Below, piece after piece: positions 33,212 to 42,317 of a stretch of 64,000 nucleotides of DNA. The first letter of the stretch is position 1. Every line of letters starts with the position of its first letter. Source of the DNA: Actinoalloteichus_B caeruleus. Its GTDB lineage: Bacteria; Actinomycetota; Actinomycetes; Mycobacteriales; Pseudonocardiaceae. The stretch lies in NCBI RefSeq assembly GCF_000718005.1, contig NZ_JODV01000014.1. One strand, 5' to 3'. The translations under genes and the position numbers were made by a program. The notes under the pieces are model-generated. The model did no database searches, was not told the DNA's origin, and saw only the letters and a program-made list of their open reading frames with translations.

Positions 33212-35527
33212 TCAGCCCACCGAGGTCACCCGGTAGACGTCGTAGACACCCTCGATGTTGCGCACCGCCTTGAGCACGTGACCGAGGTGCTTCGGGTCGC
33301 CCATCTCGAAGGAGAAGCGGCTGACCGCCACCCGGTCGCGGGAGGTGGTGACGGACGCGGAGAGGATGTTCACCCGCTCGTCGGCCAGGATCTTGGTGAC
33401 GTCGGAGAGCAGCCGGTGCCGGTCCAGGGCCTCCACCTGGATGGCGACGAGGAAGACCGAGGACGCCGAGGGCGCCCACTCCACGTCGACGAGCCGTTCG
33501 GGGGCCGCGCGCAGGTCGTCGGCGTTGGTGCAGTCGGTGCGGTGCACGCTGACCCCGCCGCCCCTGGTGACGAACCCGAGGATCTCGTCGCCCGGGACAG
33601 GGGTGCAGCACCGGGCCAGCTTCACCCAGATGTCGCGCATCCCCTTGACCGTCACGCCGGCGTCCCCGGTGACCCGCCGCCGGTGCGGCACGGTGGAGGG
33701 CGTGGACCGCTCGGCCAGCTCCTCCTCGGCGTGCTCCTCGCCGCCCACCAGGGCCATCAACCGTTGCACGACGTGCTTGGCGGAGGACTGGTTCTCCCCG
33801 ACGGCCGCGTACAGCGTGCTGATGTCGGTGTAGTGCAGCTCCCGCGCGACGGCGCCGATCGTGTCGGCCGAGACCAGCCGTTGGAGCGGCAGGCCCACCC
33901 GGCGGAGTTCCTTGGCGATCGCCTCCTTGCCGGTCTCGATCGCCTCCTCCCGGCGTTCCTTGGCGAACCACTGCTTGATCTTCGCCTTGGCCCGGGGCGA
34001 GGAGACGAACGACAACCAGTCGCGGCTGGGTCCCGCGCCTTCCGCCTTCGAGGTGAAGATCTCGACGACCTCACCGTTCTCCAGGGTCCGCTCGAGCGCG
34101 ACCAGCCGCCCGTTCACCCGGGCACCGATGCAGCGGTGCCCCACCTCGGTGTGCACGGCGTAGGCGAAGTCGACCGGGGTCGAGCCGGTCGGCAGGGTGA
34201 CGACGTCCCCCTTGGGGGTGAAGACGAAGATCTCGCGGGCCGCCAGGTCGTACCGCAGGGACTCCAGGAAGTCGCCGGGGTCGGCCGCCTCCCGCTGCCA
34301 GTCCAGGAGCTGCCGCATCCAGGCCATCTCGTCGACCTCGACGGCCTTGCCCCGATGGGTGCCCTTGGTCTCCTTGTACCGCCAGTGCGCGGCGATGCCG
34401 TACTCGGCCGTCCGGTGCATCTCGTGGGTCCGGATCTGCACCTCCAGCGGTTTCCCGTCCGGACCGATGACCGTGGTGTGCAGCGACTGGTAGACGCCGA
34501 AGCGCGGTTGGGCGACGTAGTCCTTGAAGCGCCCGGGCATCGGCTGCCACAGCGCGTGCACCACGCCCATCGCCGCGTAGCAGTCGCGGACCTCGTCGAC
34601 CAGGATGCGCACCCCGACCAGGTCGTGGATGTCGTCGAAGTCCCGTCCCCGGACGATCATCTTCTGGTTGATCGAGTAGTAGTGCTTGGGGCGGCCCTCG
34701 ACCTTGGCGCCGATGCGGGCCAGGTCGAGGTTGGCCGACACCTGCTGGATGACCTCCCGCAGGTAGGTGTCCCGGGACGGGGCGCGGTTGGCGACCAGGC
34801 GGACGATCTCGTCGTACTTCTTGGGCTGGAGGATCGCGAAGGCGAGGTCCTCCAGCTCCCACTTCACGGTCGCCATGCCGAGCCGGTGGGCCAGCGGGGC
34901 CAGGACCTCCAGGGTCTCCTTGGCCTTCCTGGCCTGCTTCTCCGGCGGCAGGAAGCGCATCGTCCGCATGTTGTGCAACCGGTCGGCCAGCTTGATGACC
35001 AGCACCCTCGGGTCGCGGGCCATCGCGATGACCATCTTGCGGATCGTCTCGGCCTCGGCGGCCGCTCCCAGCTTGACCTTGTCGAGCTTGGTCACGCCGT
35101 CGACGAGGTGCGCCACCTCGTCACCGAAGTCCGCGCTCAACCGCTCCAGGGAGTAGTCGGTGTCCTCCACCGTGTCGTGCAGGAGCGCGGCGACCAGCGT
35201 CGTGGTGTCCATCCCCAGCTCGGCCAGGATCGTGGACACGGCCAGCGGGTGGGTGATGTAGGGGTCGCCGGACTTGCGGCGCTGGGAGCGGTGCTTCTCC
35301 TCGGCGACGTCGTAGGCGCGCTGCAACAGCGCCAGGTCGGCCTTGGGGTGCAGCTCGCGGTGGACGGTGGCCAGCGGTTCCAGCACCTGCTTGACGGAGG
35401 AGGACCGTTGCGCGGTGATCCTCCTGGCCAGCCGAGCCCGGACACGTCGGGTCGCCGACGGCTGCCGGTTTCCCGTCGCGGGGACGGCCGCCGTGGTCGC
35501 ACGCTCGACGTCCTGACTCAACGGCAC
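33212..35527 (-). CDS. relA: Bifunctional (p)ppGpp synthetase/hydrolase
   Basis: 771 residues; the single long Rel protein of actinobacteria, which makes ppGpp/pppGpp on stalled ribosomes and hydrolyses it. Domains: HD hydrolase with HDTVEDTD near 118 and DRLHNMRTM near 180, synthetase with GRPKHYYSINQKM and DFDDIHDLVGVRI near 270-300, TGS (EIFVFTPKGDVVTLPTGST), zinc-finger-like segment (LARCCTPVPGDEI), and a C-terminal ACT domain. Both catalytic halves look intact. GTG at 35527. It is separated from yajC by 279 bases with hairpins; the customary upstream neighbour apt is absent. Confidence 0.96.
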   Translation of the reverse strand: MPLSQDVERATTAAVPATGNRQPSATRRVRARLARRITAQRSSSVKQVLEPLATVHRELHPKADLALLQRAYDVAEEKHRSQRRKSGDPYITHPLAVSTILAELGMDTTTLVAALLHDTVEDTDYSLERLSADFGDEVAHLVDGVTKLDKVKLGAAAEAETIRKMVIAMARDPRVLVIKLADRLHNMRTMRFLPPEKQARKAKETLEVLAPLAHRLGMATVKWELEDLAFAILQPKKYDEIVRLVANRAPSRDTYLREVIQQVSANLDLARIGAKVEGRPKHYYSINQKMIVRGRDFDDIHDLVGVRILVDEVRDCYAAMGVVHALWQPMPGRFKDYVAQPRFGVYQSLHTTVIGPDGKPLEVQIRTHEMHRTAEYGIAAHWRYKETKGTHRGKAVEVDEMAWMRQLLDWQREAADPGDFLESLRYDLAAREIFVFTPKGDVVTLPTGSTPVDFAYAVHTEVGHRCIGARVNGRLVALERTLENGEVVEIFTSKAEGAGPSRDWLSFVSSPRAKAKIKQWFAKERREEAIETGKEAIAKELRRVGLPLQRLVSADTIGAVARELHYTDISTLYAAVGENQSSAKHVVQRLMALVGGEEHAEEELAERSTPSTVPHRRRVTGDAGVTVKGMRDIWVKLARCCTPVPGDEILGFVTRGGGVSVHRTDCTNADDLRAAPERLVDVEWAPSASSVFLVAIQVEALDRHRLLSDVTKILADERVNILSASVTTSRDRVAVSRFSFEMGDPKHLGHVLKAVRNIEGVYDVYRVTSVG

Positions 35528-35729
35528 GCTCCAGGCTCTTCTCGACGTTCTGCTCGGCCCGCCTGCCGGCGGTCCGCCCGCTTGTGCCCCGAAGCACCTC
35601 CGGACACTGAGAATAACGCCGGGGCTGGCCGAGGTCTTCCGCCAGGTCGGACTCGCCGACGAACGGTCCTCACCAGGCGGCGGGACGCCCGGGCGTCACC
35701 CTCGTGCCGCGACCCGACGAACGCCTGTC

Positions 35730-35798
35730 GGCCTCCCACCGTCGGTGGAAGGCCAACCACGGGCGTCTCCTGGAGAACCCGGGCCCGACGAGCCCGGG
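35730..35798 (-). terminator. Two hairpins downstream of yajC
   Basis: CCCGGGC at 35778-35784 pairs with 35792-35798 (7-base loop), and further downstream GGCCT-C-CCACC at 35730-35740 pairs with 35744-35754 (3-base loop, one mismatch). They end yajC transcription before relA, so the two genes are separate units here. Confidence 0.65.
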
Positions 35799-35806
35799 CA
35801 ACCGGG

Positions 35807-36226
35807 TCAGTCGTCCTTCTTGCCGTCCTTGGCGCCGACGGAGGTCGTGGCCTTCTCGGCGTCCGAACCGTCCTTGTCGTCGGCCAGCTCGCTGGCCAGG
35901 CCGTTGGTCTCGGGCAGCCCGACGGTCTCGTCGGTGGACTCGCTGGTGGCCTCCGAGGCCTCGGCCGGCGGCTGCACGCGCTCACGGACGGCCGCGCGCA
36001 CCCAGGTGGTCACCACGCCGGGGGCCACCTCCAGGCCGATCGTCTCGTCATCGCTGGTGTCCGCGACGGTGGCGTAGAGCCCCGAGGTGGTCATGACCTT
36101 GTCGCCGACCTCCAGCGAGCCCTGGAGCTGCTGCATCTCCTGCATGGCCTTCTTCTGCTTCCGGCTCGCCAGGAACAGCGGCAGCACGATGAGCAGCAGG
36201 AAAAGCGGAAGGATGAAGGATTCCAT
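35807..36226 (-). CDS. yajC: Preprotein translocase subunit YajC
   Basis: 139 residues. An N-terminal transmembrane helix (FILPLFLLLIVLPLFLASRK) and the YajC domain (KAMQEMQQLQGSLEVGDKVM, TTSGLYATVAD) are followed by an acidic Ser/Glu-rich tail of about 45 residues, common in actinobacteria. YajC normally works with SecD and SecF, yet secDF are not adjacent here. Two consecutive ATGs occur; the second (36226) has the better GGAG spacing. ruvB lies upstream 160 bases away. Confidence 0.9.
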   Translation of the reverse strand: MESFILPLFLLLIVLPLFLASRKQKKAMQEMQQLQGSLEVGDKVMTTSGLYATVADTSDDETIGLEVAPGVVTTWVRAAVRERVQPPAEASEATSESTDETVGLPETNGLASELADDKDGSDAEKATTSVGAKDGKKDD

Positions 36227-36386
36227 CATTCTCCGTTCGGGGACGCCCACGCGGGTTGACACGTCCGATTGTTCGGGTTTGCGATTCCCAGTGTGCCAGT
36301 CCCCGAGAGGTCCTCCGCGTTCCGCCCCTTACCGGGAGCACACACTCCGTTCGTGCGCGTGCACCGAATCGCCGTGCGTCACCACT

Positions 36387-37508
36387 CTAACCCTCGCCGC
36401 CAGGGGCGGTCCGCCCCGCGGTCTGCGCGGCCGCCGCGTCCTCCGGCGGGAGCAGGCCCAGGTGTTCCCAGGCCGCGGCCGTGGCGACCCGGCCTCGGGG
36501 GGTCCTGGCGAGCATTCCCGCCCGCACCAGGTACGGCTCGCAGACCTCCTCGACCGTCCCCGGCTCCTCCCCGACGGCGACGGCGAGCGTCGAGACCCCG
36601 ACCGGGCCTCCCCCGAAGGACCGCACCAGGGCGGTGAGCACGGCCCGGTCCAGCCGGTCCAGTCCCAGTTCGTCGACGTCGTACACCAGCAGGGCGGCCC
36701 GCGCGGTCTCCACGGTGACGGCGCCGTCCGAACGGACCTCCGCGTAGTCGCGGACCCGGCGGAGCAGCCGGTTGGCGATCCGGGGCGTGCCCCGCGAGCG
36801 CCCGGCGATCTCCCGGGCGCCGTCGGGTCGGAGGTCGACCCCGAGGATGCTGGCGGAACGGGTGATGATCCGCTCCAGCTCCGCCGGGGAGTAGAACTCC
36901 ATGTGGGCGGTGAACCCGAAGCGGTCCCGCAGGGGACCGGTCAGCGCCCCCGACCTGGTGGTGGCGCCGACCAGGGTGAACGGCGCGATCTCCAGCGGGA
37001 TGCTGGTGGCGCCCGGCCCCTTGCCGACGACCACGTCAACCCGGAAGTCCTCCATCGCCAGGTACAGCATCTCCTCCGCCGGCCGGGCCACCCGGTGGAT
37101 CTCGTCGATGAAGAGCACGTCGCCCTCGGCCAGGTTGGAGAGCATGGCGGCGAGATCCCCGGCCCGCTCCAGGGCGGGCCCCGAGGTCATCCGCACCGAG
37201 GCGCCCAGCTCCGCCCCGATGATCATCGCCATGCTGGTCTTGCCGAGTCCGGGCGGCCCGGAGAGCAACACGTGGTCGGGAGGGGCACCCCGGTTCCTGG
37301 CCCCGGTCAGGACGAGTTCGAGCTGCTCGCGCACCCGGGGCTGCCCGACGAACTCCGGCAGCGACCGGGGCCGCAGTGTGGCCTCGACATCCCGGTCCCC
37401 GGGTTCCGCGCTGGTCGACAGCGCGTCCTCGCCGCCCCGCTGACCGGCCCCCGTTCCGCCGGAGCCGACGTCGAGGTCCGCCCAGTCATTCGCCCAGTCG
37501 TCCGTCAC
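36387..37508 (-). CDS. ruvB: Holliday junction branch-migration ATPase RuvB
   Basis: 373 residues. AAA+ hexameric motor that pulls DNA through the RuvA-bound junction. A Gly/Asp-rich leader of about 38 residues is followed by RPRSLPEFVGQPRVREQL, Walker A GPPGLGKTSMA near 85, Walker B LFIDEIHRVAR near 130, sensor TLVGATTRSGAL, arginine finger region LRDRFGF, and the winged-helix C-terminus (RTPRGRVATAAAWEHLGL). GTG at 37508; 43 bases after ruvA, in the ruvCAB operon. Confidence 0.97.
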   Translation of the reverse strand: MTDDWANDWADLDVGSGGTGAGQRGGEDALSTSAEPGDRDVEATLRPRSLPEFVGQPRVREQLELVLTGARNRGAPPDHVLLSGPPGLGKTSMAMIIGAELGASVRMTSGPALERAGDLAAMLSNLAEGDVLFIDEIHRVARPAEEMLYLAMEDFRVDVVVGKGPGATSIPLEIAPFTLVGATTRSGALTGPLRDRFGFTAHMEFYSPAELERIITRSASILGVDLRPDGAREIAGRSRGTPRIANRLLRRVRDYAEVRSDGAVTVETARAALLVYDVDELGLDRLDRAVLTALVRSFGGGPVGVSTLAVAVGEEPGTVEEVCEPYLVRAGMLARTPRGRVATAAAWEHLGLLPPEDAAAAQTAGRTAPGGEG

Positions 37509-37551
37509 GTCACCGCCCCGTCGTCCTCACGTCGTCCCACCTGGCCACGCC

Positions 37552-38154
37552 TCACCGCTTGCGCCCCAGCAGCGCGAGGGACTTCCGCAGGATCCCGGAG
37601 GTGTCCCCGCCACCGTCGGTGGCCAGCACCTTCTCCACCGCCTGCTCCGCCTGCTTCGCCGTGAACCCGAGACCGACCAGGGCCTCGACCACGTGGGTGC
37701 GCCGCTGGCCGGCGTCCGGCGCCGCCGCCCCGTCCCCACCGCCGGCGGGAGCCACCGGGCCGAGCTTGTCCCGCAGCTCCACGACGAGGCGCTCCGCCCC
37801 CTTGCGGCCGATGCCGGGCACCTGGGTGAGGGTGGTCAGGTTGCCCTCGGACACCGCCGTGCGCAGCTGGTCCGGTTCCAGCACCGCCAGCATGGCCAGC
37901 GCGAGCCGGGGACCGACGCCGGAGACGGTCTGGAGCAGTTCGAAGAGCTCCTTGACCTCGTCGGTGGGGAACCCGTACAGCGTCCAGGAGTCCTCCCGGA
38001 TGACGAGGCTGGTCACGAGCTCGACCTGTTCGCCACGTCGCAGCCCGGCCAGCGTGGTCGGGGTGGTGCGCACGGCGAGCCCGATCCCGGAGACCTCGAC
38101 GACGGCGTGGTCGAGACCGACGGAGCGCACCATTCCGCGTACCGAGGAGATCAC
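37552..38154 (-). CDS. ruvA: Holliday junction binding protein RuvA
   Basis: 200 residues, normal length. OB-fold domain I (MISSVRGMVRSVGLDHAVVE, GIGLAVRTTPTT), double helix-hairpin-helix domain II (TVSGVGPRLALAML; VPGIGRKGAERLVVEL) and the flexible C-terminal domain III that contacts RuvB (VEALVGLGFTAKQAEQAV). Starts with GTG at 38154, four bases after the ruvC stop. Confidence 0.96.
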   Translation of the reverse strand: MISSVRGMVRSVGLDHAVVEVSGIGLAVRTTPTTLAGLRRGEQVELVTSLVIREDSWTLYGFPTDEVKELFELLQTVSGVGPRLALAMLAVLEPDQLRTAVSEGNLTTLTQVPGIGRKGAERLVVELRDKLGPVAPAGGGDGAAAPDAGQRRTHVVEALVGLGFTAKQAEQAVEKVLATDGGGDTSGILRKSLALLGRKR

Positions 38155-38158
38155 CGGC

Positions 38159-38722
38159 TCATTCCTTCCTCCTGGCCGCCGCCAGCCTGGCCCGGTGGGC
38201 CTTGGCGAGCTGGGCCGCCTGGGCCTGGGCCTGGGCCAGCCGCGCGGACACCGGGCCCCGCCACAGGTGGCAGATCGCCAGTGCCAGGGCGTCGGCGGCG
38301 TCGGCCGGCCTGGGCACCTCGGTGAGCCGCAGGATGCGGGTGACCATGGCCCCGACCTGCTTCTTGTCCGCCCGACCGGAGCCGGTCACGGCGGCCTTGA
38401 CCTCGCTGGGGGTGTGGAACACGACCGGGAGGGAACGGCGGGCCGCCGCGAGGGCGACGACGCCGCTGGCCTGCGCGGTGCCCATCACCGTGCGCACGTT
38501 GTGCTGGCTGAACACCCGCTCGACGGCGACGGTGTCGGGTCGGTGCGCGTCCAGCCACCGTTCGACGGCGTCGGACACGGCCAGCAGCCGCTCCGGGAGT
38601 TCCGCGTCGGCGGGCGTGCGCACCACGTCGACGGCCACGAAGCGCACGGCCCGGCCGTGGCCACCGTCGACGACACCGATCCCGCACCGGGTCAGGCCGG
38701 GATCGACGCCGAGCACCCGCAC
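38159..38722 (-). CDS. ruvC: Holliday junction resolvase RuvC
   Basis: 187 residues. RNase H-fold endonuclease with the acidic residues in GVDPGLTRCG (Asp7), AVERVF (Glu) and PADAADALALA (two Asp). Also HTPSEVKAAVTGSGRADKKQ, typical of the family. The C-terminus has an Ala/Gln-rich helix beyond the core. GTG at 38722 has GGGAGG 6 bases upstream; the longer open frame is unsupported. A LexA box lies 72 bases upstream, so the ruvCAB operon is probably DNA-damage inducible. Confidence 0.96.
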   Translation of the reverse strand: MRVLGVDPGLTRCGIGVVDGGHGRAVRFVAVDVVRTPADAELPERLLAVSDAVERWLDAHRPDTVAVERVFSQHNVRTVMGTAQASGVVALAAARRSLPVVFHTPSEVKAAVTGSGRADKKQVGAMVTRILRLTEVPRPADAADALALAICHLWRGPVSARLAQAQAQAAQLAKAHRARLAAARRKE

Positions 38723-38793
38723 GCCTCGCCTCCCGCCGGTCGGCCCGCCCTCCGGTGCCGGTGGCCACCCGGCCACCGCCCGGCCTGGGGCGG

Positions 38794-38809
38794 ACGAACA
38801 TCAGTTCGA
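38794..38809. promoter_or_regulatory. LexA (SOS) box upstream of ruvCAB
   Basis: ACGAAC-ATCA-GTTCGA fits the LexA consensus TCGAAC-N4-GTTCGA at 11 of 12 positions, 72 bases before the ruvC start. ruvC is a known SOS gene in mycobacteria, which agrees with this placement. Confidence 0.82.
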
Positions 38810-38943
38810 GCGATCAGGCTACCGGTTCGAGTGGATCACGCCGCGAGCGGCGCGCCCGCCCGCCTCCCACCGGCGGTCCGATCCGCCGCCGCCGTGCGAG
38901 GGGCTCGGAGGCCCGGTTCCCCGGCGCCCGGAGCGGGCGCGGC

Positions 38944-39846
38944 TCACCCCGGTGGTTGGCAGCGGGGGCACCACAGGCTGGATCGTCCGGCGGTGCGGCT
39001 GTGCTCGAGGGTGGTGCCGCAGACCGGGCAGCTGGCGTCCGGTTGGTCCCGCAGCCCGGTCAACCAGCCCTTCTTGTCGGGAACCCGGCCGGCCTTGACC
39101 GCCTGCGGGAGCAGCCGCCGCAGCTGGCGGTGCAGCGTCCGCCGCTGGGAGGGGGTCAGGCGGGCCAGGCTGCGGTCCGGGTGGATGCCCGCGCGCCACA
39201 ACATCTCGTCGGCGAGCAGGTTGCCGATACCGGCCAGGACGCCCTGGTCGATCAGGGCGGCCTTGACGGCACGTCGGGACGGGGGCAGGCGGGCGTCGAA
39301 GTCGCGGAAGTCGAGGGTGGCGGCGTCCGGCCCCTGGCCGGCGAGCAGCTCGTCGACCCCGCGCTCGTCCTCGGCCAGCCAGATGCCCTGGAGCTTGCGC
39401 TGGTCGCGGAAGCGCAGCTCACCCTCGTCGAGGACGATCCGCACCCGGTCGTGGCGGTGACCGCGCCGGCGGTCGGGAGGCGCCTGCCAGCGCAGCGACC
39501 CCGTCATCCCGAAGTGCAGCGCGAGGACGGGGCCCCCAGGCACCCGTCCGGCCCCTGCCACGCCGTCCCCGTCGGCGGGAGCGGGAACGGCCGGGTTCCC
39601 GTCGGCCGGCGCGGCGGGCCGGTCCTCGCCGGTCGGCGCGGCGTGGTCCTCGAAGCGCAACAGCAGCCACTTGCCGTGCCGATCCGCCCGGGCGAACCGA
39701 CGCCCGCGCAGGGCGGCGGCGAGCTCCTGGGGAGAGGCGCCGTGCAGGATCGCGGCGTCGAACACGACGACATCCCGGACGGGCCGGCCCAGGGCGTGTT
39801 CCACGACGACGCGACGGAATCCCTCGACATCGGGCAGCTCAGGCAT
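38944..39846 (-). CDS. Fpg/Nei-family DNA glycosylase
   Basis: 300 residues. Base-excision repair enzyme that removes oxidised bases and nicks the strand. N-terminus MPELPDVEGFRR carries the catalytic Pro2 and Glu3 exposed after Met removal; HGKWLLLRF holds the conserved lysine; the helix-two-turn-helix region is GVLAGIGNLLADEMLWRAG; the C-terminal zinc finger is CPVCGTTLEHSRT...CPRC. An insert of about 45 residues rich in Ala/Pro/Asp lies near 70-115. ATG at 39846 is fixed by the motif. Fpg versus Nei specificity is not certain. Located beside ruvC. Confidence 0.9.
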   Translation of the reverse strand: MPELPDVEGFRRVVVEHALGRPVRDVVVFDAAILHGASPQELAAALRGRRFARADRHGKWLLLRFEDHAAPTGEDRPAAPADGNPAVPAPADGDGVAGAGRVPGGPVLALHFGMTGSLRWQAPPDRRRGHRHDRVRIVLDEGELRFRDQRKLQGIWLAEDERGVDELLAGQGPDAATLDFRDFDARLPPSRRAVKAALIDQGVLAGIGNLLADEMLWRAGIHPDRSLARLTPSQRRTLHRQLRRLLPQAVKAGRVPDKKGWLTGLRDQPDASCPVCGTTLEHSRTAGRSSLWCPRCQPPG

Positions 39847-40027
39847 CGCAAGAAGGCTGCCACGTGCCGTGCCGGGTGTCGACACCGGCCGACCGGCACC
39901 GCCGGTGGCCGCCCGGGCAGGTGGCGCGCGTGCGCGGAGGTGAGGGGGCGGCGTTCCCGCGGGCGCACCCGGAGGGCACGGCCCGGCCCGGGGGTGCCCG
40001 GAGCCGTCCGGGGTGCGGCGGGGCCCG

Positions 40028-40531
40028 TCAGGGACCGGTCTCCCCCGGCACCCAGCTCTCGGGGCGGCCGCTGTCGGTGAGCACCGGCTGGTACTGGGCG
40101 AACCCACCCGGCGCGTCCGGTTGCCACGGCCAGGACCCGTCCGGCGCGGCGACGATCATCTGGAGGGCGGGGAAGGTGCCCTTGCGGTTGAGCAGGAAGG
40201 CGTGCCCGAAGTACTCGGCGTAGAAGCCCCGGTGCACCCGTTCGAAGGTGACGGGCAGGTCCTTGAGGAACCGTTCGTAGCACCGGCCCGGGACGAAGTC
40301 CTCCCCCGCGCGGGCCCGCTCCGAGTACGTGCTGAGCACCGCGTGGGCGACCTTGGGCGGCAGGCCGATCACCACGACCTCCGGCATGCCGCAACTGCGG
40401 TAGACGCCGACGGTCTGGGCGAAGGGCGGCGCGTTCCGCTCCTCGGCGACGTGCACGATCGCGACGCCGTCCTCCTCGGCGGCGGTCCGCAGCCTCCGTC
40501 GGAGCTCCTGGTCATCGGCCACGAAACGCAC
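40028..40531 (-). CDS. DUF4262 domain protein
   Basis: 167 residues, soluble. Contains the DUF4262 pattern: PPFAQTVGVYRSCGMPEVVVIGLPPKVAHAVL, then ERFLKDLPVTFERVHRGFYAEYFGHAFLL and WPWQPDAPGGFAQYQPVL. No catalytic function is known for the family; it often appears as a stand-alone gene in actinobacteria. GTG start at 40531. Neighbours (DNA glycosylase and yebC) do not suggest a role. Confidence 0.85.
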   Translation of the reverse strand: MRFVADDQELRRRLRTAAEEDGVAIVHVAEERNAPPFAQTVGVYRSCGMPEVVVIGLPPKVAHAVLSTYSERARAGEDFVPGRCYERFLKDLPVTFERVHRGFYAEYFGHAFLLNRKGTFPALQMIVAAPDGSWPWQPDAPGGFAQYQPVLTDSGRPESWVPGETGP

Positions 40532-40689
40532 CTCCGGGCGGGACGTCGCGCTACTTCTCCCGTCAGCGCGACCCTACGGGACGCCCCACCGGGGCTGGGA
40601 GGAAGCCCTCCGCGTCGCGGGGAGCCGTCACGACCTCCGGAGCGGGCCCGGTCCCGGACACCCGGGACCGGCCCGCCCTGGCCCGGTCG

Positions 40690-41439
40690 TCAGCCGACCT
40701 CGGCCATCACCTCGTCGGAGACGTCGAAGTTCGCGAAGACGTTCTGCACGTCGTCGCAGTCCTCCAGCGCGTCGATGAGGCGGAACACCTTGCGGGCGCC
40801 CTCGGCGTCCAGCGGCACCGTGGTGGAGGGCAGGAAGCTGGCGTCGGCCGAGTCGTAGTCGATCTCGGCCTTCTGCAGGGCGGTCCGGACCGCCACGAGG
40901 TCGCCGGCCTCGGCGACGATCTCGAAGCTCTCCCCCAGGTCGTTGACCTCCTCCGCGCCCGCGTCCAACACGGCGAGGAGGATGTCGTCCTCGGAGAGAC
41001 CGTTCTTGGGCGCGATCACCACACCCTTGCGGTTGAACAGGTAGGAGACCGAACCCGGGTCAGCCATCGAACCGTTGTTCCTGGTCATCGCCGTCCGCAC
41101 CTCACCAGCGGCGCGGTTGCGGTTGTCGGTGAGGCATTCGACGAGCACGGCGACACCGTTGGGGCCGTAGCCCTCGTACATGATGGTCTGCCAGTCGGCC
41201 CCACCAGCTTCCTCGCCCGCGCCCCGCTTGCGCGCCCGCTCGATGTTGTCGAGGGGGACGGAGTTCTTCCGCGCCTTCTGGATGGCGTCGTACAGGGTGG
41301 GGTTGCCGTCCGGGTCCCCTCCCCCGCTGCGGGCCGCGACCTCGATGTTCTTGATCAGCTTGGCGAACAGCTTGCCACGCTTGGCGTCGAGGGCGGCCTT
41401 CTTGTGTTTGGTCGTGGCCCACTTGGAGTGGCCGCTCAT
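40690..41439 (-). CDS. YebC/PmpR-family protein
   Basis: 249 residues; a highly conserved family, variously described as transcriptional regulators and, for some members, translation factors acting on proline-rich stalls. N-terminus MSGHSKWATTKHKKAALDAK is diagnostic, followed by KARKNSVPLDNIERARKRG and YEGYGPNGVAVLVECLTDN. Full length. In many bacteria yebC lies beside ruvC and pdxT, as here (Rv2603c order). Confidence 0.94.
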   Translation of the reverse strand: MSGHSKWATTKHKKAALDAKRGKLFAKLIKNIEVAARSGGGDPDGNPTLYDAIQKARKNSVPLDNIERARKRGAGEEAGGADWQTIMYEGYGPNGVAVLVECLTDNRNRAAGEVRTAMTRNNGSMADPGSVSYLFNRKGVVIAPKNGLSEDDILLAVLDAGAEEVNDLGESFEIVAEAGDLVAVRTALQKAEIDYDSADASFLPSTTVPLDAEGARKVFRLIDALEDCDDVQNVFANFDVSDEVMAEVG

Positions 41440-41557
41440 CTCTCCTCCGTCTTCGTCGCGATGCGTCTTCCTGCGCTCCGGGCGCTGCGTGGAGCCGTGA
41501 CGATCCTACTGGTCGCCGGGACGAGGCGAGTCGCCTCCGGTCGGGCGCGGCCGGGGG

Positions 41558-42208
41558 TCAGGCCTCGCGCACGGTGCGGACGAACAGCTCGTGCACCCGG
41601 CCGTCCCGGCCGTCGGCCGCGAGCAGTTCGGGGTGGAAGGCGGTGGCCAACGCGTTTCCCTGGCGCACCGCGACCACCCGCCCGGCGGCGGGGCCGGCGG
41701 CCGGGATCTCGGGGACCCTGGCCAGCACCTCGACCCGGTCACCCACCGACTCCACCCAGGGGGCCCGGATGAAGACGGCGCGCAGCGGTGCCGGTTCCGC
41801 GTCCCCGCCCGACCCGAGACCGGCGAAGTCGAGGTCGGCCTCGAAGGAGTCGACCTGGCGACCGAAGGCGTTGCGCCGGACCACCATGTCGATGGCACCG
41901 AGGGTGTGCTGTCCCTCCCGCCCGTCGAGGACCTCCTGGGCCAGCAGGATCATGCCGGCGCAGGACCCGTAGACCGGCAGCCCCGCCGCGACCCGGTCGC
42001 GGAGCGGTTCCAGCAGTTCGAAGGTCTCCAGCAGACGGCTCATCGTGGTGGACTCCCCGCCGGGGAGCACGAGGCCGTGCACCTCCGCGAGTTCCTCGGC
42101 GCGGCGCACCGGGCGCGCCACGACGTCCTGCTCGGCCAGCGCGAGCAGGTGCTCCCGCACGTCGCCCTGGAGTGCGAGCACCCCGACGACCGGCTGCGCA
42201 ATCGACAC
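41558..42208 (-). CDS. pdxT: Pyridoxal 5'-phosphate synthase glutaminase subunit
   Basis: 216 residues. Hydrolyses glutamine and channels ammonia to PdxS for PLP synthesis. Motifs: GVLALQGDVREHL, LPGGESTTMSRLL, nucleophile cysteine in YGSCAGMILLA near 80, and the catalytic His-Glu in TAFHPELLA near 190. GTG at 42208 with GGAGG 8 bases upstream; a TTG 15 bases earlier is less likely. Unlike most actinobacteria it is not close to pdxS, because azlDC and a regulator intervene. Confidence 0.95.
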   Translation of the reverse strand: MSIAQPVVGVLALQGDVREHLLALAEQDVVARPVRRAEELAEVHGLVLPGGESTTMSRLLETFELLEPLRDRVAAGLPVYGSCAGMILLAQEVLDGREGQHTLGAIDMVVRRNAFGRQVDSFEADLDFAGLGSGGDAEPAPLRAVFIRAPWVESVGDRVEVLARVPEIPAAGPAAGRVVAVRQGNALATAFHPELLAADGRDGRVHELFVRTVREA

Positions 42209-42317
42209 GGAGAAGACCTCCAAGCTGGGAAAACACTCGACGTCACATCTTAGGTACTCACCCGGTCGGCGGAAGGCGCGGGTGAGCTCGGTACGGGCGG
42301 GACGGGGGCCAGCCGGT

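Noticed and set aside
36255..36260. TTGACA on the plus strand upstream of yajC
   Set aside because: It points into antisense of ruvB with no paired -10 or rightward gene; likely chance.
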